64,000 bases of DNA from Agrostemma githago (taxonomy: Eukaryota > Streptophyta > Magnoliopsida > Caryophyllales > Caryophyllaceae), in contig OY288257.1 in NCBI GenBank assembly GCA_958450325.1, positions 4,483,873-4,547,872 of the forward strand, in the 5' to 3' direction. The translations under genes and the position numbers were made by a program. This document shows positions 36,578 through 47,827 of this stretch, in pieces (the first letter of the stretch is position 1; the number at the start of each line of letters is the position of its first letter). The notes beneath the pieces are model-generated. The model ran no database searches, was not told where the DNA came from, and saw only the letters and a program-made list of their open reading frames with translations.

Positions 36578-36761
36578 GGGTTTTTCTAACATGTGCCCAT
36601 TGGGCACATGATAAGAAGCATTATGGGAAACAATCACAAGCAAATCTCGTGAGAAATTAAAATTTAAACTCAAAATTACCATAATTGGGGAATTATACTT
36701 GTAAATCTTCCCATAATATGCTTCTTATCATGTGCCCAATGGGCACATGTTAGAAAAACCC
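36578..36761. mobile_element. MULE-type MITE, 184 bp, nested in the solo LTR
   Basis: The ends are near-perfect inverted repeats of about 50 bp beginning GGGTTTTTCTAACATGTGCC. The 9-bp direct repeat TTTTTCTAA flanks them at 36569-36577 and 36762-36770. Long inverted ends with a 9-bp duplication are typical of Mutator-like elements. The interior of about 80 bp has no coding capacity. Each end also holds the palindrome TGCCCATTGGGCA. Confidence 0.93.
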
Positions 36762-38190
36762 TTTTTCTAAATATCGATACTAAAAACTATTTTTTTATAT
36801 AACGTTCTTAAAATACGATACCAATTCTCTAATCGAATATCGTATTTACAAGAACTAAATTAAATTAATTCTCGTTGATGCTAACAAAATCATTACCTTT
36901 TTTACAAAATTCGATGATTTTAAACGCGGAGAGAATTAACATCGTTTCGTTCAAAAATTCTTTTTTTCACTTTTTTCGTTCAAAACAAGTTTTTTTCAAA
37001 ACTTTTTATAAAATCATTTCGACTATTCGATATCGATTTCAGAATCGAATATCGGATACGACGAATATCGAAAATATAAATCGAGTATAATCTAATCCAT
37101 GTTTGTACGCGGTTTATAAAAATTAACGATTTTCGAACAAACAAAAAAACCCGAACAGGATGCCACGCGAGTCGCGCGCCTGTCAGGCGACTCGCGCGGC
37201 AGCCTGGTTCGCCGGCTCTTTTTTTTTTTCGTTTCTTCGCTTTTCTATTTTTAATTCTTTTCGAACCTTTACATAAAAAGCGACTTTCTCGCGACATATT
37301 TCGATAAATACTTTTTTCGACCTCGATCAACACGTGTTAATCCATCACGTGTCATTAAAACTTTTCCGAGTCATGCATATTTTTTTTTTATTTACATCTT
37401 TATTCGATTTATTCACCGTTACTAACTCGTTTTCTCGTGTTTGTAGCTATTTATTTGTTTTTATCGTTTTATTAGACTAAAACGACTTCACATGCTAAAA
37501 TAACTTTGACGTTATTAGTTTAATATGCATTAAACGACTTAGCAACCCATTTTATTTTTCTCACATGCTTAGGAAAATAATGTTTGCATATCATTCAACC
37601 GTCGAACTAACCCGTGTACACCAAAAACGAACGATATCTTAGTAAAGGCCGCTAAGTGCGGGCGGGGTTGAGTGTTCTTAGTGAACTTCCCAACACGTGC
37701 CCTCACCCCTTACTCAGAACCATGGTTTCCGGATGTCCGAATCCATTGGCAACGAGAGTAATTCAATATACGATTAACCGCTCAAGTCGACATCGGTATC
37801 GATATGCAAAGGGACGAGCCCAATAAACTCTGACATCGGAAATGGGCCGTATTTTGTATACGGCCCACTACTACATAGAGTGGGCTCGAATGGTTCCGAA
37901 TAACCACAAAATTCGGTGGCGACTCCTACTTCGATTTAAATTTCAATTTGACCATCTCATATGGAGATTCATTCGCCTCCCCAAACCCGCGCGTGGCCGC
38001 GTCGGGGTGGACCTATGTCATGTCCACACTATCTTTTGAGTAACGTCGGATTAGGGTCGAACAAATCTTCGATGTATATTCTTGAAACTGAACCATTTTA
38101 TAGTTTTTATAACAATCGTAAGTCATTTTATGTAATATGGGTCCTACTTATATGGTCAACAAAATATCTCACTTTTTTCGAAAAATCACA

Positions 38191-38614
38191 TGATGGGGCC
38201 AGTATCCCTGCCACCTCTCGACCCGGATCATATCTTGTCCAAGTTGAGTCTGGGTTATTCCGCCAGGAGCTCATCCAGACCCTTAGCCAAGGTCTCGAAC
38301 TGCAAGAGTCGAGGTCACCAGCGTCGTCATCAGAGATGCCGAGCTTAGCCTCGGCCGAGTTTATAGGCTCTCAGACTGAAGGGCTCAGAAGACCTACACG
38401 GGTCTCGCGGTGCCCCGCCACCCGAGGCAGGAAGACAGGCCAGTCATATGACCTCCACACTCTTGGACGTGACTAAGGGGACGCCCCTCTCTAGCTACAG
38501 CCTAAGACGAGAAGAGGAGAACCTCATTAATGGGCAAGAAATTCTCTCTCTCTCTCTCTCTAACTAATATAAATTCCTTGCAATTAAGCTAGAATGGAAG
38601 AATTCACCGCTACA
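38191..38614. other. GC-rich insert of unknown type in the repeat block
   Basis: Base composition changes sharply at TGATGGGGCCAGTATCCC, where unit A breaks off, and the GC-rich part runs to about 38520. A (CT)n tract (38544-38561) and AT-rich DNA ending CCGCTACA follow. It starts with TG and can be read to end with CA, which suggests another LTR, but no matching target duplication was found. A frame of 171 codons ends here at 38476, but it begins inside the LTR and crosses the junctions, so it is not a gene. Confidence 0.45.
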
Positions 38615-38618
38615 CGAT

Positions 38619-39190
38619 TTTCCGAGATTCAGGGATCTAGAACAAAAATGGCAAAAAACTGCACATTGTGCTTATGGGATCAAATAAAATAGCCACACAA
38701 AACTTAAGCAACAACAGAGAACATTTGAGTGTGCCGACATGTGAAAATCAACATTGGTGGAAATTCGATAAATCGTTAATAAACGACGTATAGTTTTTGT
38801 TTGGGCTGAAATCAAATAGGGTAACTTCTGGCGACTCTAGACATGTGGCATAAAACTAGGAGAAATGAAATTTTGTCCGATGCGACCTTCTGAACGGCTA
38901 AAAAGTGTATAATAAACAGTTTTCCGAGATTTTGAGGTCACGCAGGGTGCTAACAATTAATAGGGTCAAATAAAACGGTCACATAAAATTTAGCTTCGTC
39001 TGAGAATATTTGAGGGGGTCGATATGCATGTGAAAAACCATCATTAGCTGAAAATTGTTTAATCGTGAAAAAATGACATTTACTTTTGTTTAATAGAATA
39101 TCTGTTGAAACGAACCAAGACTCATGGCAGAAAAATCAGAAGTGTCACTCGACCTTTTGAACGGCTCAATATGAAGTGAGTCCAATATTT
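38619..39190. repeat. Two tandem B units of about 302 bp
   Basis: The word CCGAGAT recurs at 38622 and 38924. Parallel words follow in both units: ATCAAATAAAATAGCCACAC and GTCAAATAAAACGGTCACAT; GAGAACATTTGAGTGTG and GAGAATATTTGAGGGGG; CTTCTGAACGGCT and CTTTTGAACGGCT. The units are more diverged from each other than the A units are. A third relative lies left of the A array. Confidence 0.75.
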
Positions 39191-39550
39191 ACCTAGGAAA
39201 ACGTGAAAATTAACAAAAACTCACAAGTATCATAGTGACAAATTTTATTAAAATATAGACGAAACTAGAATCTAATGTTACATATCACGCACATAAACGA
39301 TGTTAAGAAGGTAAAATACAACTAGAAATTGATTAATAATAACGTCGTTAGCAGTTCATTAAATTATCTCTTTCATACAATCAAAAATACATTGTTGTGC
39401 CGTCTTTTTCTGTGCTGTACTCGAATTTCCCACAAGCCATTTTGGAGTTAGCGAGCATTGACTTAATATAAAACTTCATTCGGAAGTCTTTCCTTCAAAA
39501 AAAAATTACTCGTATCTCTTTCATATTTGATCTTTTTACTAAAAAAAATA

Positions 39551-39757
39551 CTCCCTCCGATTTTTATCTATATTCCCTATTTCTTTATTGGGCTGAAACA
39601 CCCTTTCTTCCCTATTTCTATTTTGGGCCATCAACATGTGGTTTAGAATCACCCTTACATTTCTCTCTCTTCCTTCTTTTATTTTGAACCACACATTTCT
39701 ACACCCTTATTTTCTTCCCCAAAACCAAAGGGGAAGATAGATAAAAATCGGAGGGAG
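39551..39757. mobile_element. Stowaway-like MITE, 207 bp
   Basis: CTCCCTCCGATTTTTATCTAT at the left end is inverted at the right end as ATAGATAAAAATCGGAGGGAG. TA lies on both sides. The CAAAGGGGAAGA motif near the right end is shared with the element at 43212-43534, so both belong to one family. Confidence 0.88.
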
Positions 39758-41037
39758 TAGAATTTTACCTTTTTCAAAAAAGGAGAAGTCTCGCTAGTGA
39801 CGAGTATATCCCTCACAAACATGCGACGGGTCAAGTATCACCAACATAGTTAGATAAGACAAAATCGCAATACCTAGAGAATAGTACGGTGGTTTGTCTT
39901 TATTTATGTACATTGTCATAATTTGACATGTCGCAAGTTTATATGTTGAATATCAGTAAGTCTCTCTTGTGACGTGAATATCCGTCACAAATTTATAACA
40001 GATCAAATATCTACCACTTTCATAGATAGTCACCCATTTGCTACTCTCTAGACATTATGCTTTTGTTTTATTTATACTACTTGACTCGTCAGTCTGTCAC
40101 AAACTTGTGACAAATACGGCTATCACAAACAAAACTTTATGGTCGAATATATTCATTATAAACATGAATTTGGGATACAAATAAGGCCATATGGACATGG
40201 TGACGGGAAAATAGTTTGGTTATGAAGCAAAGTGTGGACACCTTTATTTGGACCAAATAGAGCGAGGTTTGTCGTAAAGGACGATTAGAGTTCAAATAGG
40301 GGATGTCTGATGTCTATGATTTGTCGAGGAACAGCCCCTAAAATCAAAGGCATTCATGTCTCAGTTTTCCGATTTGTATTGGCATATTGTCAATCAAACC
40401 ATCCCAGCTTGTTTATCTAATTTAATTAATGTTGCTTGGCTTGGGTGAACGAACGAACAGTGATGGCCCCCTGCCCTTCCCCTTCCCCTTCCCCTTTCCA
40501 TCTAAAGATCTACCAGCACTTTATGTTGGTGTTTAGGATGATTGTAGGAATATTTCCTCAATTATCAACCAAAATCATGCATACGACTATGTTGTTTTAT
40601 TACTCATAATATTTTCCTATGCACCTTCCTAGCTACATATATATTGTCATATAATCAGAATAATACTGTCTCAGCCAGGGGCGTCTTAATAGATTTGTTC
40701 CCCTGCTCGCCCTGAACCTCCTCTGGGCCGCCTCTGGTCTCAGCCATTTATTTACTCTTCTATTTTAGGAATGTCCTTTTAAGTGTAATTTGATCATCCT
40801 CATAAATAATGATTGGATACGGAGGAGTAATTTAACTTTTTCCATCGACTTCATATATCTTCTACAAATGTCAATCTCCTATATTTTCTTCTTATTTTGG
40901 ACCTTAATTAGGTTCATTCCAAGCAAAACCTCAAGAAGCTACAATATGCTCTCTTTTTTTCTCCATCTTCGTCTCATTATCTCCCACTATCTCTAATTTC
41001 TTCCATTTTCTAGTTGTGATTTTAGTATTATTACCTC

Positions 41038-41081
<44 letters not shown>

Positions 41082-41280
41082 GAAGTACATTATTATCTGA
41101 ACGGAACCCTAGTACGTAATTCTCTGTGGCCCACTACTCCGATCCCTTGCTAATTTTCAGGAGGTTTAGCCTAAGATAATGACTACAAATCAATTTCACA
41201 TGCATGGCAAATGGAAATTAAATGGACCAAAATTCCCACTTTCTATGTTAGCTCATATTTCTTCAATACACATTCTTATA

Positions 41281-41425
41281 TGAGAGTAACGGTCTCACGA
41301 TAAGTTTATCTTGAGACCTCTCACATGGAGGTTAGTTAGTTTTATTATTATTTTATTTCTGTGAGTAGGTCTCACGTACGATAAATTATCGTGAGACGTT
41401 CTCACAGGAGAATAACTGTTTCTTC
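41281..41425. mobile_element. Short inverted-repeat element with GGTCTCAC core
   Basis: The left half (GGTCTCACGATAAGTTTATC) and right half (GATAAATTATCGTGAGACG) are imperfect inverted copies around a TTATTATTATT centre. A solitary similar word (GATAAATTATCGTGAGACGA) lies at 7345-7364 upstream of RH16. The exact ends are not resolved. Confidence 0.5.
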
Positions 41426-41839
41426 AAACGTTGTTTTTAATTGATTGAATCTTTTGTTTGAATCAAATATATATTATGCATGCATGGATCCTTGCTCAAA
41501 TTGTTTATTTAGAATACATTATACATATTCTACTTTACTAACTACTTGTCACATGTCATGCCAGTATGAATGAATCATGAATGAATGTATGATGGAGGTG
41601 TAATCAAATGCATGCAATTAGCCGCGTATCCAGGAATCTTTTAGTTTAATTGTTTAATCAAAACCGATAATCATGTACTGTAAGAGTATGTTACTATACG
41701 AGTAGACCATTATTTGCCCTAAATTAATAACATGGTGACATCTAACCTCAGCCTCAGCCTCAGGTGGAGATGACATGATATGCAAGTGTGGGATGGTGAC
41801 ATGACATCCTCAGGTGGACATCCATTATCCAAGTGTATG

Positions 41840-42449
41840 TAGGGCTGTGATCGAGCCGAACTATACCGAATAATGCCATTATTTGGTTTGATTTGAAAAT
41901 TTTTCGAGCCGACGTTTGATTTGGTTTGATACCGTCGAATAATGAAAATCATTATTTGATTTGGTATTTGATTTTTCGAATCGAATAATCGAATAATATT
42001 TGATTTGATCCGACAAAATAAAAAACTAAATAGAAGCACAAAATGAATCGACCTTAACCTTAAGTCCTTAAGTATATGTACTATTCTTACTATGGAAATG
42101 AACCAACTAATTCAACAAGCAATCTCAAAAACACAAAAAATTTTGGAAAACAAAATAAATCTACGTATAAACCTTACGGACATTGCAGTAGCTTAGTGCT
42201 CGAAGGCGGCAAATCTCTTGGTGTCTTTTAGGATAAATTTTCTAAATGAACCATGAATTTAGATGGACCGAAAAAATGGAACAAGTAATGGATTGAAACG
42301 AATCGAGCCGAATATTATTCTTGATTTGGTTCGAATATCAAATTATGATTTGGCCCTATATTTGATTGTCCGAATCGAATACGAATCGAGCTTTTTTCGA
42401 GCCGAATTTCACAAATCGGATCGAATAGTTCGGCTCACTCACAGCCCTA
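41840..42449. mobile_element. hAT-type MITE, 610 bp
   Basis: The terminal inverted repeat TAGGGCTGTGA is followed by a second shared block, CGAGCCGAACTAT. The element is flanked by an exact 8-bp duplication, AGTGTATG, at 41832-41839 and 42450-42457. An 8-bp target duplication with TAGGG-type ends is the hAT signature. The interior is rich in TTCGAATCGAATA words and has no transposase. Confidence 0.92.
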
Positions 42450-43211
42450 AGTGTATGTATGTGTCACTTGTTTTCATAGTTCTCGTCTAATACCAATATT
42501 TTAAACAATGGCTCATATATTTTGGGTGAAACTTCACTCCACTACAGTTACAGTTTATATTCTATAACTTCATCTATTCCGTTGTCCGAACAGTTCAATT
42601 CAACTCAGTTTAGTTTAGTCCAATACATTTTAACGTATTTCAGTTCAAAAGAATATGACCTAAATCTCGTTTCTTGTCAACGAAAAAACACACACTAATG
42701 TACTCCAACGAACTAGCTAAGCGTCTTGTAATCTCGTGTTGTTCTTAATTAATATGGAGTACTAAGGACTCCGGAGTAGTAATCGTTGATTCTCTACCAA
42801 ACCAGGCCATAACAGCCAATTATTGGATAAGCATCATGCATGCAAAATTATCGTCGATAAATTCAATTTGTTGCCAGCCACCTGATCGATCTCAACAAGC
42901 TGACGACTATACGTAATCTGTAGGAACGTAACGACCGATATAACTGCAGAATCATTTACAGGGTGTATCTACATACTCCGATCCGTATCTTCTAACCTCA
43001 GAACAGCTATATTACGTATTGCTGTTGAGTCCTTAGATTTTTAAAATGCACACATGACACACAAATACTATATACGGAGTATTGAATTATTCAATTATGA
43101 GGAACTTATAAGACTACTAAATTATATATCGATCAACTCGACCGGAATAAACTCCAGAGGATCATAAGATTCATAACCTCTATATTATTGCACCCTCATT
43201 TTTTAAATATA

Positions 43212-43534
43212 CTCCCTCCGATTACCTATTTTCTTTCCTCTTTTCTTTTTGGCCTGAATTTGATTTTCTTCCCTCTTTCCATTTAAGGAAAGTTTCCACT
43301 ATTCATTAACTAATATAATATTTCTCTCTTCTACTTTTTCACCCCACTTTTTCTCATTTAATTAATATAATATTTATCTCTTCTACTTTTCCACCCCACT
43401 TTTTCTCATTTAATTAATATAGTATTTCTCTCTCTTACTTTTTCATTCCACCTTCCATATTCTATTAATATAATACCCCTTCCTTATTTTCCTCCCCAAA
43501 AAGAAAGGGGAAGAAAATAGGTAATCGGAGGGAG
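43212..43534. mobile_element. Stowaway-like MITE with internal triplication, 323 bp
   Basis: CTCCCTCCGATTACCTATTTT at the left is inverted at the right end, with TA on both sides. Inside, a unit of about 64 bp (TTAATATAATATTTCTCTC ... CACCCCACTTTTTCTCATT) is repeated about three times at 43304-43480. The relative at 39551-39757 lacks this expansion. Confidence 0.88.
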
Positions 43535-44327
43535 TATTTTTTGAGCCATGCCCACTTCGGTGATCTATGTTGAGTCATCAGCCCACAAACAATTGAGATT
43601 TTATCCTAAAATCAATTGGTGATGGGAGAAGTAGGCCACTACCGTATAAACTATAGTCTTCTTACTCTACTATCCGTGTGAGACAATTTTCCATTACATA
43701 CATGGGAATGAAGAGATTTCAACAATGCAATCAAGTTATCACGCTTGTAAGCTAAGTCGGGATTATAGTCCTTATACTTTTGGGAAGGATCGGAGCTCAA
43801 AAGTAATCTGTGAGGATTTGGCACATCAGAGCTAAAGAAAAGTACACATTATGAACTCCGAAAGTTTCTACAATATACTCCGTATGTAAAAAGTGCGAGT
43901 ATTTTAATAAAGTGAAGCGAACTCTTTCAAATACAAGTATTCCGTATAATCGTATATGAACACCGAGTCATAAGTAAATTAAAGATTGAAATGAAACAAA
44001 AATCACTTTGCAATGGAACTAAAATGCTGACTCTACAAATATTTATTTCACGTTGTTCGTCCACTAAAAAGGAATTCAATTCCTTAAAAAAAACAAGGCC
44101 CTTTTGTTCCCTCCCTCTCATGCAATTAAAAACAGCAGCACCGGCCCAAAAAAAATAAAAAAGGAAAAAAAAAATAACACGGGCAACATGCAACGTGTTC
44201 ACACAAATCCTAAAAGTAACCTAAAATTACTATTAGGATGTTATTATATTTTTCAATTTAAAAGAAAAAAAAATCATTCAATTCACACAGGTGGTTGCGA
44301 CGGTGGCGGTGGTGGTGGCCGTGTCGA

Positions 44328-46044
44328 CTATCGTTCTTCAGGTTCCTTGTCGTCGAACGATAGTGTAAAAACCCACTTAGTGAGTGACCTAACCCTTCGT
44401 GAATGACTACTATTTTTACTAAACTTAGCCGCAACGTAGTCCCTTAGACGTTGCATGGCCAGGTTCAAAACCTCTTCCGACAGATTAGCGAAGCATATTC
44501 TAAACCAACCCGGTTCAACGCAGTGGCAAGACGAACCGGGTGAAACATTCAGCTTCACTTTGTAAACTATCTCCTTCCAAAGTTCCATCTCCGCCTCGAA
44601 TGAGTTAGCTCTCAACAAGTGGCCCAAGTTGACCCAGCAGTAGAGTCCGCTGTTGCTCTCTAAGCAGCTGATCCCGGCTTGGTTTAGACCGGACACCAGC
44701 TTAGCGTGACGGTCTTGGAGCCGGCTTCTGTTGTGGTTGATGTATTTGTCCATGAAGGTATCGTCCGATAACAGGCCTGCGAGGAGGTACTGTGTTTGGG
44801 CGGATACTAGGCCGAAACTGGACATCTTTGTGGCGGCCGAGACGACCAAGGGGTCGTTGGAGTAGATTCCCCCGACTCGGAACCCAGGGAGGCCCAAGTC
44901 CTTAGACAAACTCGAAATGATGTGGACTCGGGTTTGAATGTCCTTGTTGTTGACCCATTTTTTGTCCAAGAGTGCTTCCATGACACTAATGTAGGCTGGG
45001 GTGTTGAATACTGTCCCTGCGTAGATTTCGTCGCTAATGAGGTGGATGTGTTTGGATGAGATGAAGTTGAGGAGGAGGGTGATCTCGTGTTTTGACAAGG
45101 TGGTTCCTAGAGGGTTGTTTGGGTTGGTTACTAACACGCTCTTCACCTTCAGCCCTCGTTTCTTGGCTGCCTTGTACGCCTCGTCCAGGGCCGACGCCGT
45201 GATCCTGAACCCATTTGCGCTTGTGCATTTTATTGGAACGATCTCTGCACCCGTTCGCCACTTAAGGTCCCTATCGAACCTGAAATCACCACAACAACAA
45301 TGTCACTATTAGAGTTGTATGCGGAGTATATAATTAGAGTTATACTTGGTATATATTCCATATAGGAAAATACTCCGTACTATGGTTTATGAATACTCCG
45401 TATTTAATAATGTGTTAGGAACGTACCCAGGGTAGTAAGGCGTAGGAATGAGAATAGCGTCGCCGGGGTTGACGAGGCAAAAAATGAGGGTCTCGCTGGC
45501 AGAGGTGGCGCCAGCAGTGAGGACGAGGTTAGTGGGGTCAAATAGGACCTTATCTCCTCTTAGCTTGGACATGTAATTCACGAAAGCCTGTAACAAGCAA
45601 AGATAACTCTTAGTGAACTAGCTCAATTATTACGACGCATTCCCATATATAGCAACATAAACTGCATGTCTATATCCCAATAATGACTGAGGTGATGTCA
45701 AATAATTGAAACACAATATACGGAGTATATGTTTATATAAGGAGAATATATATAATTACGTTTTTAAACTCGGGAAGGCCGTGATAATCTTGGAAGAGAG
45801 CGAGGTCTCTGAAAACGGACTGGCCATTCTTGTGTAGCGAAGAATGGTCAGGATTTTGGAGGAGCCAGAACTCGAGAAGATCGAAGCAAAGCTGGTTTTC
45901 AGCGAGGCCCATTTGGATAATACCAGTGGGATTGGTAGACTCGTGGTAAGGATTTTTCTGGTATTCTTCCCAACCAAGGAAGTAGGAAGAGTCTTGACCG
46001 TGACTGTTACTTGCTGCTAATCTCGACAATAATGACATCCTCAT
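44328..46044 (-). CDS. ACS: 1-aminocyclopropane-1-carboxylate synthase, type 2
   Basis: Three exons: 46044-45760, 45587-45427, 45279-44328. They give 465 codons. The enzyme uses pyridoxal phosphate to convert S-adenosylmethionine to ACC, the committed step of ethylene synthesis in the cytosol. Family marks: MGLAENQLCFDLL near residue 45, AGATSASETLIFCL, NPNNPLGTTL, the SDEIYAGTVF block with D232 and Y235, and the PLP lysine K275 in SLSKDLGLPGFRVG. The C-terminus WVFTLSFDDKEPEER (451-465) is the TOE-type tail of type-2 ACS proteins, which ETO1/EOL adaptors bind for proteasomal turnover. There is no longer tail with MAP-kinase sites, so type 1 is excluded. Thr454 stands where Arg is usual in the RVSF kinase motif. 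The start codon opens MRMSLLS, and a TATA box lies about 250 bases upstream. Confidence 0.95.
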
Positions 46045-46290
46045 TGATAGATTAGTGGTAATACTAACTTAAAACTAATTAATTTAGCTGATGAGTTTGG
46101 AATTTAGAGACTAATAATTTGTTGGTCTGGGTTGGGTTGGTTGATATAGTAGTCCTTAATTATGGTGTAAATGAAGGGAAGTTAGGTGATTATTTGATTA
46201 CGCGGATCAACTGAGAGAGAAAGGAAGAGGAGTGGAAATAAGTTGTTGAATAAAGAGTGATGGAAGTACGTGGTAGCTTGGTACAACGAT

Positions 46291-46298
46291 ATTTATAG
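46291..46298 (-). promoter_or_regulatory. TATA box of ACC synthase
   Basis: CTATAAAT on the minus strand, about 247 bases before the start codon at 46044. The predicted transcript start is near 46260, which gives a leader of roughly 215 bases. Confidence 0.65.
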
Positions 46299-46730
46299 GC
46301 ACTTTGTTACTGCCATGTCACCACATCTTACTCCATTATTTCATACTTTTACTTAGATAATGTACTATACATGTTATATCAATAAATAATATAATGAAAT
46401 ATTACTCGTACATTATTAGGTAATTTGGATCATCTCCATTTCCTTCTTTACTTTTTAATGATCTAAATATTATCCTAAAACGATTTAACGATTCCAATAT
46501 TAAGTAATGGATGGTGATGTGGAGGGAAAATAATATACTCCGCATTAAAATGAGTGTATTAAAAGTAATAAAGAGGATCTTAACTTTGAGTATAAAGTTT
46601 ATGTTAAAGTTCTAACTCTTGATTTCCATGATTCAATTACATTTGTCATAATAATGCAAATGACCACTCATCCAAACTAAATTTACCATCGATTTTAATT
46701 TGGTCACCCATAATAACATCACAAAATCTT

Positions 46731-46964
46731 GTAAGAGACGGTCTCTCAATAACTTATTGAGAGACCATTCTTCAGTACCACTCTATGTTCTATCCGTACC
46801 CTTAAATGTCAGCTTTATTTTGTACCTGTTTTTATAACAAGCTTGCCCTCTTTATATTTGTATACTCTTTTATGTTACTGGTACCTATTTCTATTAAGTT
46901 TGGTACCACTTTTACATCCATTTGTACTTAAACTCTCAGTAAAGTTAATGAGAGACCGTCCTAC
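46731..46964. mobile_element. MITE, copy 2 of the 16769-16995 family
   Basis: It shares with copy 1 the order GAGAGACCATTC, CCGTACCCTTAAATG, TTTTGTACCTGTTTTTATAA, TATTTGTATACTCTTTTATG, TATTAAGTTTGGTA and GTTAATGAGAGACCGTC. Both copies lie in the same orientation. The left end here carries an extra short palindrome (GGTCTCTCAATAACTTATTG...), so the terminal sequence differs from copy 1. Confidence 0.78.
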
Positions 46965-47827
46965 CCTAATAACATCATTCCTCGGGTAATTATTACTCCC
47001 TATAATGTGGAGAAAGATTACATATGCATTCGTTCAAAAATGATACTGAACGAAGAATTTGGAACACAAAAGTTGATCAATACGATAACATTTGTAATTG
47101 GAAAAATCACACTGCACATCTGCACACCTGAAGAATATTCGTAATAGATAGCTTAAATGCGGAGTACTCGTACTATATATCTGGACATGTACTCCATCTA
47201 AACTACATACTCCGTATATATTGTCCGTGTAAAATTTCATACCCCATATTCCGTGGTAAAATTTGAATAAAATAAATAAAGGCGCTAACTAATTAATGAG
47301 CATTATTAGAGTATTGAAATACACACTTGAAAACAATCAAAACAATTTATTAAAAAAACTTTCATTTCATCTTTTAGTACATGCATCAACATACGTATAC
47401 TTTTGGTTATGAAAGTAAAATTTTCAATGACAGTTTCACTAGCTAGGCATTGATTGGGAATGAAATTTAGATACTCGCATATGAACAGTACAGACGGTGG
47501 ATAACGAGTAACGATCAACGTGCAAACCGCAAAGATTGATGATAATTTTAACCTCTGACAAAAAATTTATTGAATCAATCTCACGTAGTAGCGTGAGATT
47601 TCTCACATAAAAATATTTACCTTGATTAGTTTCTAATTATTTAATTAATTATCTTATATTTTGTACGGTGTACAATTTAATGTGAGATGTTCCCTATAAG
47701 TTCATCTACTTGCACGTAAAATGTACTAAAAAATTAATGAAGGGAAGATTTACGATAAATATCACCCTCCCTCATTATTTATTCAGTGATTGTCTGCACA
47801 TTATGAAAAAACGTATATCATGCATTT

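Larger units (their letters stand above)
35557..38028. mobile_element. Solo LTR, 2472 bp, inside the tandem array
   Basis: It starts TGTAGACACCCACATTTTG and ends GTCATGTCCACA: TG...CA termini with the imperfect inverted repeat TGTAGAC/GTCCACA and a 5-bp CTATC duplication. A TATA box (TATAAATAG, 36148-36156) sits about 590 bp in and suggests plus orientation. No gag or pol, primer site or second LTR is present, so the element is a solo LTR left by recombination. The length and the TGTAGACACCCA start point to a Ty3/gypsy element, perhaps Tat/Ogre-like; that is inference. Two AT-rich frames inside are not genes. Confidence 0.88.
34381..38190. repeat. Tandem array of about 325-bp unit A, interrupted
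   Basis: Unit A begins at an ATCTCAC-like word at 34381, 34711, 35035, 35360 and 38166. The spacings are 330, 324 and 325 bp. The fourth unit is split by the solo LTR at 35557-38028; without the LTR and one target copy it measures 329 bp. Each unit contains AAATCACCCGAAACGGGCG, a CACGTTTTTCGG word, CTCGGTGTAGCA, CTATCTTTCGAGTAACGTCGG and GTCATTTTATGTTATACGGG. The fifth copy stops after about 25 bases at 38190. The array has no open frame of note. It could be a young satellite or the tandem part of a large retroelement. Confidence 0.88.
39241..44327. other. Intergenic between the repeat block and ACC synthase
   Basis: AT-rich DNA without supported genes. It contains several MITEs (separate entries), an unbroken (TAA)n tract at about 41037-41081, and CCTTCCCC repeats near 40475-40498. 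The last 200 bases before 44328 are probably the ACC synthase 3' UTR. Confidence 0.6.

Noticed and set aside
37961..38476. Open frame of 171 codons on the plus strand
   Set aside because: It crosses the LTR end, the target duplication, part of unit A and the GC-rich insert. No single biological unit spans these junctions.
18433..46044. Metabolic gene cluster around squalene epoxidase and ACC synthase
   Set aside because: The two enzymes belong to unrelated pathways, lie 22 kb apart with unrelated genes between, and no oxidosqualene cyclase, P450 or glycosyltransferase is present.
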